The position numbers and the translations under genes were made by a program. 64,000 nucleotides of DNA from positions 1,488,001 through 1,552,000 of the forward strand of contig JAMXDE010000013.1 of assembly GCA_026770025.1 (NCBI GenBank), given 5' to 3'. The notes under the pieces were generated by a model. The model ran no database searches. It saw only the letters and a program-made list of their open reading frames with translations, and was not told the DNA's origin. Shown piece by piece: positions 52,060 to 61,825 of the stretch. This DNA is from Craspedostauros australis. Lineage: Eukaryota; Bacillariophyta; Bacillariophyceae; Mastogloiales; Achnanthaceae. Position 1 is the first letter of the stretch. Each line of letters begins with the position of its first letter.

Positions 52060-54045
52060 GTTGGCACTCTTCTATTGTGCTGTTGCGCTGTTGCGCTGTT
52101 GCGCCTCTGTCTGTCTCTCTCTTTCTCTTTGCCAGTTGATGAGTATTCTATGATACGATTCTCTCTCGCATTTCTCGCTACTCTCTTCAGTGTTTGGAGC
52201 AAGCGTCGTGGGCAAGCGTCGCAGGTGTTGCCCGAGCGTAGCAGTGCGTGGATCGATGGATCGATGGATGGCTGATGACACGTATTATACGAGTATGAGT
52301 ATGAGTATGGTAAGAGTTCTTGAATGGCGAATTGTTTTTTGGTGATTGTTTGCGCAGCTGCGTCTCAATTTCTGACAGGCGCAACCTAATGGGCTATTGT
52401 GCGGGGTGTTGCGGGTACTATGATGATGCTTTTGGATGGTTGGGTGCGGTTGTGGTGGCGGCAATGCTGATGCTGCTGCTGTGGCTGCTGCTGATGGCAA
52501 GTCGGCGATGGACATGGTCCAGGAGAGCGTGGCTGCAGCCGAAGAGGCCGAGGTGGCCCAAGAGCGAGTGTTGCTGTGTTGTGCGCGCGAACAAGGGAGG
52601 ACAAGTCCGCGCTGTTGGTCGAGAAAAAGAAATCCAGACCCACTCCAGCACCGTTTGCGTGTCCACGTCGCTTTCGTTTTCTCGCGCTTGCCATTTCTGG
52701 TCTTGGTGTGCGTGTCTCTCTGGTGTGTGACGCTTGAAGTGTTTCGTCCAATGATTCCTAGTCGTCATTCACGAGTTTCGCGCAATAGACTTACGAGATT
52801 AGATTCATAGAAGAGCAAAAAGTCGACCACAGTTCCTCCGGAATGTGGTTCTCCGTCTTGTCAACCAACAAAATTGAGGTATGGCATTTATCGCACTTGC
52901 GTCACAGTGATATTCTTCGTTCATCGCAAGCTGTTCTCCGCTGTCAACACTCTGCACATAGCGATTCCCTTCAGACAGAAAAGACGACCAATGAGAACCA
53001 ATGAGAAAGTCCCGAAGGCCCATGGTGGGCCATCTGTCAATCCCCATCACAGACACCAATTCTCATGTTTGAGACATCAGCGGCAATGATGGGCTGCGCT
53101 GTGATCCCAAATCCGAACAACGCCTCTGCCTCGTTCGCTGTCCATAACGAATGGGATGTCAAAGGTTCAGTACCAGTCTTCTGTGGTGTGGCATTTCTGA
53201 CGTTGTTTTGTATCACAGAGAATTACATGTCGGGAAGTTCTGAGACATCATGGCCAGCTTGTGGCCTTTGAGTGACCAGATTGACAAATCGATGAAGCCG
53301 AGTTGATGTCGTGATGGGAGGAAACAAACGTCCAGGACCATCAATGTGCTCGTGATCGTGCTCGGCATTATTACAATGCAGAATGCTCTGCATGGTGGCT
53401 GCGGCTCTGTGCGGTCAACAGGCAAGAGCGGGCGAGGAGCGAGAATCGAACGTGAGAAAGGGGCAGAGGCGGATGAGAAAACCAACTTGGCTCGCCATGC
53501 GCAGCAACGAGAATGGCGGCAGTGGCAACAAAAGCAGCAATCAAGGTGAACAGACACGCGTTGGCGGTACCGTGAAGAGAGGTAAACGCGTACTCGTAGG
53601 TACGGGTATGACTGCGGCCTCCTCGACACGAAATGAAGGACTGGACCGAAACCAACCTTCGTTTCCGTTGGACATCTCCATTCCTCCAGCGCTCTTCCAT
53701 TTTTTTTTTCTCAACGAGCCTCACACGCAAACAAACCAGGCACCTTTTTGCATCCCGTTCACATCGAACAACCCACTCGCCATCTTCGTCTCCATCATCT
53801 TCTTCCAATCAATTCCATTATTCTGTCTCCCTCATCGTCGCCGGTGCCATCAGTGTCGTGATTCTTCACGACATCCAACATACATGCTCGAACATTCTCA
53901 TACATCATCCATACATCATCCATACATTTCATTGTCTCCAAGGCTTCAGTGACGAGATAGAGCAGCCTTGTTGTGCCATACAGACTACTCCATACAGAAC
54001 CTCACCACTTAATACAACACACAAGACGATACTCTACATATAACC
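52060..54045. other. Intergenic region
   Basis: About 2 kb. It contains short repeats (GCGCTGTTGCGCTGTT near 52085, a CT-rich run near 52110, GATCGATG near 52252 and GAGTAT near 52293). Open frames up to 189 codons (53383-53952) and 136 codons (52320-52730) are overlapped by equally long frames on the other strand and show no recognised family. The promoter of the receptor-like gene should lie at its left end. Confidence 0.4.
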
Positions 54046-54279
54046 ATGGCCTGCGACAATGCGACGAGCCCACTGATGACACCAGGCAGATCATCCGAGT
54101 CGGTCCTCTTCCAACTGTTTCCAAGCCCCCACCCGCACCATCCGCTGGGGTCCAATGACGCTACGCAACGCATCATGGGCATCCACAACATCATTACCGA
54201 GGTCCTGGACCTCATCAACCAAGACGAAGAGGTCGCCGAGACCATTACCGTCTCAACAAGCAACGGCGGTCGGCAATAG
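54046..54279 (+). CDS. Possible small protein, unknown
   Basis: A 77-residue open frame. ATG is in a good context (AACCATGG). Its second half (IMGIHNIITEVLDLINQDEEVAETITV) has an amphipathic helical pattern unlike random sequence, and the N-terminus is Ser/Pro-rich. I recognise no family. It could be a real small gene, an exon of a larger one, or chance. The stop TAG is followed by about 540 bp without another candidate before the PP2C gene. Confidence 0.3.
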   Translation: MACDNATSPLMTPGRSSESVLFQLFPSPHPHHPLGSNDATQRIMGIHNIITEVLDLINQDEEVAETITVSTSNGGRQ

Positions 54280-54820
54280 AATACGGCCGGCAGCGTGCTG
54301 CACTTGATATTGACGCACGCCACAGATTAGTATCGCCATCAACTGGATGGATGGCAACAATGCGAACCGATACCGGTAGCGTCAACAGTGGCAGCGGCGG
54401 CAACAGAGGAGCACAAACACGAAGTTTGAATGCGAACAAATTCTGTAGCAGCGCATGCGACCTTGCGAGGAGCAGCAGCAGCAGCAATAACCACAACAAC
54501 GAAGCTAAGACGAAGACAACAGTCGACTTTCACACTCATACAATGCCGCGCTATGCCAGACTCTGGTGGAATCGAGTGGAGTGGGATGGCATGGGGCACT
54601 GTACTAGTCAATGAAGTCGAGTGGAAGCAAACAATACACGCTACACACAAGTATACTCTATTAAAATACAATGTAACACCTGAACTGAACTGGACGGAAC
54701 TGGAGTTGCACACAAGAGGTACTACTGTGCTCTGTCCCATGTGCTCTGTTCTGTTCTACTCCACTCTATTCATTTGTATTGGAATTCATGCAACGAAGCC
54801 GCACGTTGCATTGCACCAAC
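54280..54820. other. Intergenic, 3' side of the PP2C gene
   Basis: Holds a short AGC run near 54470 and no recognised gene. Open frames of up to 133 codons lie on both strands and overlap. Confidence 0.4.
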
Positions 54821-55903
54821 CTACCGGATGATGGTGCAGGTGATATCATCCATCTTGACTTCGTCTTGGATGGGAAGATTTCCGATCCACTTGGCCTTCG
54901 CCGCCTCGACAATGCGCTCGGCAATGATGGTTGCGTCGGTCTCCTCGATCACGATCTGCGCGACGGCCTCATTGCGCAGGACGTCCCATACGCCGTCCGT
55001 GGCAATACAGACGACGTCGCCTTCCTTCCAATCATACGTGCGCACGATGGGCGTCGGGATGACACCGGCCCGCAACATGACGGCGTTGCCCAACGACCGT
55101 GTCATGGCGATGCCGACGGGTCCATAGAAGACGTTGTTGCCGCGGATGGAGCCTTTGGCGATGCGTTTGCGTTCGTCCGGCAGATGGACTGTCGTTTCGG
55201 ATGCGAGAATGTCAATGGAATTATCGCGCCGTATGCGGATGGCTCGAGAATCGCCGACGCAGGCAACGTGCAGCAACGATGGATCGTCATCGCTGATCGG
55301 TGCTTCAAACACGCACACGATGCAAGTGGCTCCATTGCGTCCCGCGTTGACGTTGGGATCTTGCACGGCGTCCCAATGGCATTGATGGAAGGTGCGTGTG
55401 AGCCACGCCGTGGCGTTGGAATGATGGGTCGTTGTATCATAGCCGTACCGTTGTAAGGATTCTTGAAAGGGATCGGCTTCGGATGGACATTGCTGTAGTC
55501 GCTGGGGCAATTGGTGTGCCAGGTATTGCGTCAAAATATGCCCCTTCAATCCATGTCCATCCAGTACACCGAAAGCGGCGTAAGATATCCCGTCGCCGCA
55601 TTGGAAATGATTGTCCTGGTTGACCTTTTGCGGTCGCTGATAATCCACTCCGGCAATCGAGATCGTGGCGTTGGACCTGGGCAAGGAGTGTAATGCGTGC
55701 AGTCTGTGCATTGATGATGATGATTGTCGGCTGCGCAGAATGTTGCGATGGAATGCAGGTGCTTGTGGGAGGAACGCATTGCAAACATTGGCTGCGCACA
55801 ATGTCCCCATCACCATGATGCACGATAGCAGGGTCGTTCTGTGACAGGTCGTTGTCTTCGTCTTCGTCTTCTGTGGCATTGGCATTGGCACTTGCATTCG
55901 CAT
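54821..55903 (-). CDS. PP2C-type Ser/Thr protein phosphatase, probably plastid-targeted
   Basis: A metal-dependent phosphatase of the PPM family. Seen in order: RPQKVNQDN, FGVLDGHGLKGH, NGATCIVCVF, HVACVGDSRA, VGIAMTRSLGN (usually ends in D), ATDGVWDVL and KMDDITCTII. The Asp residues of the NQD, DGHG, DGVWD and DDIT motifs are the usual Mn/Mg ligands. The frame is open to 56083, but the first 60 codons include a His/Tyr/Cys run made by a CCAT microsatellite, so I prefer the Met at 55903, which gives 360 residues. From there the N-terminus is basic, followed by a hydrophobic core (LLSCIMVMGTL) and the junction VCNA|FLPQAP, matching the diatom signal-plus-transit motif with Phe at +1. Import into the plastid is therefore predicted. 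Substrate is unknown. Confidence 0.85.
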   Translation of the reverse strand: MRMQVPMPMPQKTKTKTTTCHRTTLLSCIMVMGTLCAANVCNAFLPQAPAFHRNILRSRQSSSSMHRLHALHSLPRSNATISIAGVDYQRPQKVNQDNHFQCGDGISYAAFGVLDGHGLKGHILTQYLAHQLPQRLQQCPSEADPFQESLQRYGYDTTTHHSNATAWLTRTFHQCHWDAVQDPNVNAGRNGATCIVCVFEAPISDDDPSLLHVACVGDSRAIRIRRDNSIDILASETTVHLPDERKRIAKGSIRGNNVFYGPVGIAMTRSLGNAVMLRAGVIPTPIVRTYDWKEGDVVCIATDGVWDVLRNEAVAQIVIEETDATIIAERIVEAAKAKWIGNLPIQDEVKMDDITCTIIR

Positions 55904-56577
55904 TGATGGCTTGAGTACCGTTGGTATCTTCCACCTTGTCATTGTAAATGCTGGTGGATACGATGGTATGGATGCTGGGTGCTCTACTCCAAGGCAATGG
56001 CAATGGTAATGGTAATGGCAATGGTGATCTGAATGATCTGCCTCTGTGGCATGGTTAAATACTAATCGTCGGTACGACAACATCTTCGAATCATGGTGTG
56101 TTGGTGGTGGGAGGAGCGACTTTGCAATCGCACCATGCTGCGTCGTGTTGCGTCTGATCTTTCAGCATTTGCCATTTCGCGACAATTGCACGTCAGTCTT
56201 GTTTGAGTGGACGCATCCAATCACGAATACGATGGCCCCGACTGATGTGACCCAAACTAGTGAAACACAAATGACAGTCTGTCATCGTCGGAGACTACGA
56301 GCTTTGCGTCATCCACGATTTGTTCGTGGTGGTTGTCCGCACAACCAACCAACACAACACGACATAGCACGCACAAACGTGACAAAAGGATGCGCCACGC
56401 ACCAAGATTCGTCCAAACGACAGCAAGAAGAGCATGCCAGCGAGCCACAACCAAAGCATCTTGGCGCAGTCACAACCGGGCTCTCGAACAGGCAACACAA
56501 CACAATACAGCCCACATACGATCCACTTACGATCTTCTTACATACTCTACTACGCAAGAACAAATAATACTGCAACA
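55904..56577. promoter_or_regulatory. Shared divergent promoter region of PP2C and eEF1B
   Basis: The two genes are transcribed away from each other over at most 674 bp. A CCAT microsatellite lies near 55990-56025 at the PP2C side. I see no firm core promoter element. Confidence 0.4.
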
Positions 56578-57946
56578 ATGGGAGGACCAAAGGTACGTCC
56601 CTTTGTTACCAAGCAGGGGTCAAGATGACGGCAGGAAGCTGGCAATGCAGGATCGAGCAACAGAATGACTGTTTCAAGAGCGGCAGCCGCTGTCCAAGAT
56701 GCCGGTGGAGCAAGAAGACTGGCGACGGCAAAAGAATGCAAATGCGGTCTGGTGTGCTGTGGGCACGGTACAATAGTTATCCATCCGTCACGCAAGGGCA
56801 GAAATGGCAGGCAATGCGAAGACCAACTTGGACGCACGAGTATTGCATGCTACGAGCTGCATTCCTGGCAATGACAGATTGGAGTGGATGTTCCATGAAA
56901 CGGCAGAGCAGAGCACAGCGGAGTAAAGCAACGGAGCAACGGATTGGACCACATGCCTCCAATGACAGCAGACCATTCCAAAGAATGAAGAATAAGATCC
57001 GATTTGGAATGGAGCGGAGGGAATGCAAGTGCCAACTACTCCACTCCAGTTATTCCAGTTGCAAGCGCAACATGGACATGGCTCCTTGGAGACGGCATCG
57101 CAGAACACAGAACATGGAGCACTCCTTCCAACACAGCATTCCAGAAGACACCCTCCTGAAATCCGTCAGCACAACAACCATCGCTGTTTCATTTGTCACA
57201 TCAATAACCCGTTCCATCTCTCTCACACACATACACATCACTTCATGCCCTAACCACCGCTCTTCTATCACGCACGCACGCACTTCCATCCATCCATCCA
57301 CTTTCAATCCACGCAGTTTGACGTTTCCACCGATAAGGGCATGGCCGCCTTCAACGGTTTCATGGGTTCCAAGTCCTACGTCGAGGGCTTCACCTTCAGC
57401 CCCGCCGATTCGGAGTGGTTCGCCAAGTTCGAGGCATGCCCCGACGCCACCAAATACCCACACCTGTACCGCTGGTACGTGCACATCGCCGCCGTCAGCG
57501 GTGTCGGCGCCATCTCCGCACCCGCCGCGAAGAAGGCCGCTGACGACGAGGATGACTTTGATGTGTTCGGTGATGACGACGATGAAGAGGAGGAGGCAGA
57601 GACGGAGACCCGAGCAGAGAAGCTGGCCCGTCTGAAGAAGGAGGCAGAGGAGCGTACCGCGCGCAAGGAGGCCAAGCAGCGAACGCTCGTGGCCATCGAG
57701 ATCAAGCCGTGGGATGTCGAGCAGGATCTGATGGTCCTGTGGAAGAAGATCACTACGACCATCGTCCAGGATGGTCTCAAGTGGGGAGAGAACTGCAACC
57801 TCGCCGATGTCGCGTTCGGCATCAAGAAGATCCAGTGTACCTTCACGATGGGAGTCGCCAACTCTTCCGACGATGTCTGCGAAGCGATTGAGAAGCTCGA
57901 GGATGAGGTCCAGTCCGTCGAGGTCACTTCCATGAACGTCCTCTAA
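56578..57946 (+). CDS. Translation elongation factor 1B (beta/delta-type guanine exchange subunit), two exons
   Basis: Nucleotide exchange factor that reloads eEF1A with GTP in the cytosol. Exon 1 is only five codons, 56578-56592 (MGGPK), followed by a 724-bp intron (donor GTACGT at 56593, acceptor CACGCAG ending 57316) and exon 2 at 57317-57946. The join MGGPK-FDVSTDKGMAAFN reproduces the conserved eEF1B N-terminus, and the total is 214 residues, normal for the family. Residues about 5-70 are the GST-C-like N-terminal domain, 80-110 an acidic linker (DDDDEEEEAE), and 130-214 the exchange domain (IEIKPWD, LADVAFGIKKIQ, end TSMNVL). Without exon 1 the frame would start at an internal Met at 57341 and lack the conserved FDVST motif. 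The long 5' intron suggests strong, intron-dependent expression. Confidence 0.9.
56593..57316 (+). other. 724-bp first intron of eEF1B
   Basis: Begins GTACGTCC and ends CACGCAG. It separates a five-codon exon from the rest of the gene. Near its end is a pyrimidine/CA-rich tract (CTCTCACACACATACAC). Open frames inside it (for example 56625-57635 in another frame) are shadows. Confidence 0.85.
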
Positions 57947-58512
57947 GCCACATTTACTCCAAGAGCGGAGCAAACGAGAGCAGACGAAGCAGCCCGACAC
58001 ATATAGTATAGTTCAGTGCAGTGCAGTACAACGCTGCTTTTGATGTTGTGCCGCTTCGTGCCGTATTACATTGTGTTGCGTTGCGTCCCACATATTCGAG
58101 CAATTTTGACGCCCTGCATTTTGGATCATGCTGTTGCACGACGACGAGCTTTCTTCATTCGCGTACGAGTGTGGCTTGGAGTAAGGAACAGTCAGCCGTC
58201 ATACGCACAGATCATCATCTTGCGTCTTCAATGAGACCATGTTGGTCACGCTTTACTTGTGCAATCATGCAAATGTGGCAGCCTCACTCATCACAACATT
58301 AACTGTGAATATATTCATCATGTTACAGAACAAGAGAGGACAAAGATCAAGAGTTCGGCAGTATCATGATTGTTGTATTGTTGCTGGAATATTGTTGGTG
58401 TATTCGCAGTTGAGTTCGCGCCGCGTATGCGTCATCGATTGCGCATCACGTAGAATCACGCCAACTCAATTCATATCAGTTCTTGTCATGTCGGAGCCAA
58501 AGTTGTTGCTCC
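57947..58512. other. Convergent 3' region between eEF1B and PDX1
   Basis: 566 bp with no recognised gene; it holds both 3' UTRs and terminators. Confidence 0.5.
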
Positions 58513-60359
58513 TTAGTTGTTCCACGAAGAGCCGTACATCTTGACCTCAGTGTGTCCGTGCAGTTCCCTCTTTGGTGGGACCTTGCCGGCGTACTGGAAT
58601 TCACCTCCCTCGCGGTCGCGGAAGTTGACTGGATCGGCCTTGATGTCGCTGATGCCCACCATGGCTGGTCCGAGGCCGGTGGAGACCTCCATGAGGACCT
58701 TGGGGTCCTTGTAGTGGGTGACTGCCTGCACGATGGCCTTGGCGCGGGCCTCTGGGTTTTGGGACTTGAAGATTCCGGATCCGACGAAGACTCCGTCCAT
58801 GCCGAGCTGCATCATGAGAGCGGCATCGGCTGGGGTGGCGACTCCGCCGGCGGCGAAGTTGACGACTGGGAGCTTTCCGGTCTCGGCGATCTGGGCGACG
58901 AGGTCGTATGGTGCGCGCATCTCCTTGGCGGCGACGAAGAGCTCGTCCTTGCTCATGGATTGCAGTCGGCGGATGTCGCCGAGGACCTGTCTGGCGTGAC
59001 GCACGGCCTCGACGATGTTTCCGGTTCCGGCCTCACCCTTTGTTCTCAACATGGAGGCGCCCTCGGCGATGCGGCGCAGGGCCTCACCGACGTTGCGGCA
59101 TCCGCACACGAATGGGACGCTGAATTGGGTCTTGTCGGTGTGGTGGATGTCATCGGCCATGGTGAGCACCTCACTCTCGTCGATGTAGTCAACCTCGCAG
59201 GCCTCCAGGATCTGCGCCTCGACGAAGTGTCCGATACGCGACTTGGCCATGACTGGGATGGTGACGGCGTTCTTGATCTCCTTGATGAGGGCTGGGTCGG
59301 ACATGCGTGCGACGCCACCATCGCGGCGGATATCGGCTGGGATGCGCTCGAGAGCCATGACGGCGACGGCTCCGGCGGCCTCCGCGATCTTGGCTTGTTC
59401 GACGTTCATGACGTCCATCTGTGGTCGGTCGTTTTTTTGGTTGGTTGGTTCATTGGTTCATTGATTGGGTGTGTGTGCATGCGAAGGTCGAGGGAGGTGT
59501 CGATAGATGCGTGCGCACGTCGTCAAGCCAAGATGAGGGAGAATCCGACAGTAATTGACGACATTGTAGGCGGTAATTCCGTGTCACATATTGAAATGCC
59601 ATCGATCATATGCGGTAATGACGATTGATTGAGCGTTGATCCATTGAATACACCGTGGGATGAGTTGAGCATCACACAGCATCACCGTCATGGGATATTG
59701 CATTTCATGTCGATTGCATAGAATTTGAAGAGTGTCGTCATGGCCCAGTTCGGCAGAAATTCGTGATGTTTGCGTGCGTCGTCGTTGAAGCACGAACAGA
59801 TTCCAGTCGGAAAGAAAATTGAGCGCCGATGCGAACAGGTCAACATGGGAGGTGAGAAATTGGACCAAGAAAGCATTCCGTTTCAATTCGATTCAATTCA
59901 GATGAATTGAATTCATGGTGGTGACGACGATTTGGTGCATGCAGAGGCGTAGATCGGAGATCAAAGAAGCATCATGGTGGTGATCGTTGTAAAGAGGAAT
60001 CGCGACCGTTCTCGTTTTGGGACGAAGAGGCGATCTGTCGATGCCAATACATGCGCCTCTCTCTCGAACGAACGAAGCCTCCACTTCGATTGCTCATTGA
60101 GGTGCCTTGGTCGTAACCCTTCGTTTTCTTCCTTGATCGTCTGGTGTGACACCGTCATGGCCCCCGCCCCCTCCTTCCTTCCATGCACGCTCCACCCAAG
60201 ACCATGCATGCCGCCGCCGTCGTCTGGCACCTTCGCCTCATGCCAGCTGGTTTGAGAACTCACGATAACACCACCCTTCAACATCTGGGCGAGTCCCTGC
60301 TTGACGGTGCTGGTGCCGACCTTGGCACTGCCGTTTCCATTTCCGTTTGTTCCTGTCAT
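58513..60359 (-). CDS. PDX1: Pyridoxal 5'-phosphate synthase, PDX1/SNZ (PdxS) subunit, two exons
   Basis: The synthase subunit builds PLP (vitamin B6) from ribose 5-phosphate, glyceraldehyde 3-phosphate and ammonia supplied by PDX2. Exon 1 is 60359-60264 (32 codons, MTGTNG... to GGVI). An 845-bp intron (donor GTGAGT at 60263, acceptor CCACAG ending 59419) precedes exon 2 at 59418-58513, starting at MDVMNVEQ. The join GGVI-MDVMN is the family's invariant motif. Total 333 residues. By alignment from memory with B. subtilis PdxS, Asp34, Lys91 ([10 protein letters not shown]) and Lys159 (SMLRTKGE) are the catalytic Asp24, Lys81 and Lys149. The TIM-barrel motifs [13 protein letters not shown] and GVFVGSGIF are intact. 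The N-terminal GNGNGS run is short and not a targeting signal, so the protein is probably cytosolic. Confidence 0.95.
59419..60263 (-). other. 845-bp intron of PDX1
   Basis: GTGAGT donor after the GGT-GTT-ATC codons and CGACCGACCACAG acceptor before ATGGACGTC, phase 0. Open frames inside it have no family. Confidence 0.88.
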
Positions 60360-61825
60360 CTTGTCAAGTTAGGTCTGCTGTCTGTTGGTGTCGTCGCTGT
60401 TGCTGGATTTGTGAGGATCTGAAGCTTGTCAGATGGATCGGTGTTTCTTGCACGCTGACTGTCGAGTTCGCTCGAGTGTGACAAGGACGCCGCACGAACA
60501 GCTTGCGCACAAAACAGGTGGAAGATTTTGAGTTCGTTGGTGTGTGTGTTTCTGTGGTCTTCCCTTCGAGGTCCCAATTGAGTCAGGTTTTACGGACATA
60601 CGCAAGGACGAACGAGATCGGCAGTCGATGACGTCACCGAATCATCTGATTTGCCAATTTTTCGCGAAACGTGCATCTCACTGGGAACGTGTCCAAAAGG
60701 AACTCACCTTTTCGTTGGAACACGCAGAAATGGAGAAGGTTGTTGTGTTGGTAGATTTGGCGCCACACAACTAACCTCGACCTCGTGCTTTGATGCATCT
60801 TCTCGGATGTTCATGCCATCCTCTCCGGGTGGATGCAACATGTTTCGGATGCAACATGTTTCGGATCCAAACCTGCCAGTTCATCCACATCGAAATACTT
60901 TCTGCAGATTAGATGTTCGTCAAGGATCAAGCTCTGTACTGTGCTATGCTGTACTCTGCGAGCGATGGTGTCAGAACTGCACGTTCCAATCCAAACACTC
61001 ACCTCAGGCAGAGAACAATATGTTCGTCCGAGTATGCAATTGCATCTCAAACACCTACTCAATGTTATTGTGCGTAGAGAGAGAGAGGATGCGATCGCGT
61101 AAAGTAACATGTTGTAGCGTAGCATGAGATGGAGGTGTTCTATGAGCCCCCCGAGTGAGTCGACCTGCACTCCGTTATTGGCATCTATAAAATTTGTCTT
61201 CGATATCCAAACCAAGCACATATTCATAATCCTCGTAGTCTCCATATAAATAATTAACCGATGGATTTTTTAGTTAGATCCTATTTTAAGTTTTATGGAT
61301 AGTCAAAAATATGATAAAGTCGTATGGGTCGACCCCGTGAAACTACTTGTTGTTTTTCAGAAGGTTCCATGCTGTTCCGATGCATTTATCATGAGGCAGT
61401 CAGTCATGGACCGGACGCAGAAAATGTCGTTCGTTTGGTACGCGTTAAATACACGTTAGCCTGCGCCACATGATCTCACATTTTGATCGTCACAAAACAC
61501 ATCACACAAAACACATCACACAAAACACATCACACATCCAACATCATCGCCATCCGCTCACAATTCCGCAAATCATCGCCACTCTTTCGCTCCATTTCAC
61601 AACTTTCCTCGCCAATGCCATGCGCACTCGCTGTTGTGTTCCATGCTTGTGCTCGCCCTATTAGTGTAGTAGTAGTAGTAGTAGTAGTAGTAGTTGTTGT
61701 TGTTGTTGTTGTCAACAAATGGTCGACCTTGCATTGTATGCTCTCCGTCGTCACTTCGTCTCATACCAGTGCAGTTCATGACATCAAACCAAGTATCAAC
61801 TATACCCTACACCAACAACTACAAC
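60360..61825. other. Intergenic region with short tandem repeats
   Basis: Holds a direct repeat of the 16-mer GGATGCAACATGTTTC at 60831-60846 and 60847-60862, three copies of ACACATCACACAAA-like units at about 61495-61545, a TATAAAA motif near 61190, an AT-rich run at 61240-61320, and a GTA/GTT microsatellite at 61665-61712. No gene recognised. The right part may be the 5' end of the element or gene starting at 61826. Confidence 0.4.
61665..61712. repeat. GTA then GTT trinucleotide microsatellite
   Basis: About nine GTA units followed by about six GTT units. Confidence 0.9.

Noticed and set aside
52320-52810. Plus-strand frames with a Leu/Met-rich hydrophobic run near 52455-52500
   Set aside because: The hydrophobic run is produced by a GCT/CTG-rich microsatellite; the frames overlap each other and antisense frames.
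53383-53952. 189-codon plus-strand frame as a gene
   Set aside because: Equally long frames lie on the other strand (53371-53808), it has no family match and no domain pattern, and it ends in a Ser/His/Pro-rich low-complexity run.
56625-57635. 336-codon plus-strand frame over the eEF1B intron and exon 2
   Set aside because: Composition is low-complexity (Arg/Thr/Ser/Pro), it overlaps eEF1B exon 2 in another frame, and it has no family resemblance.
57050-58000. 316-codon minus-strand frame opposite eEF1B
   Set aside because: Antisense of the eEF1B coding region and intron; no recognisable domain.
58483-59628. 381-codon plus-strand frame opposite PDX1
   Set aside because: It is the antisense of a highly conserved gene; its Gly/Asp/Val-rich sequence reflects codon bias of the other strand.
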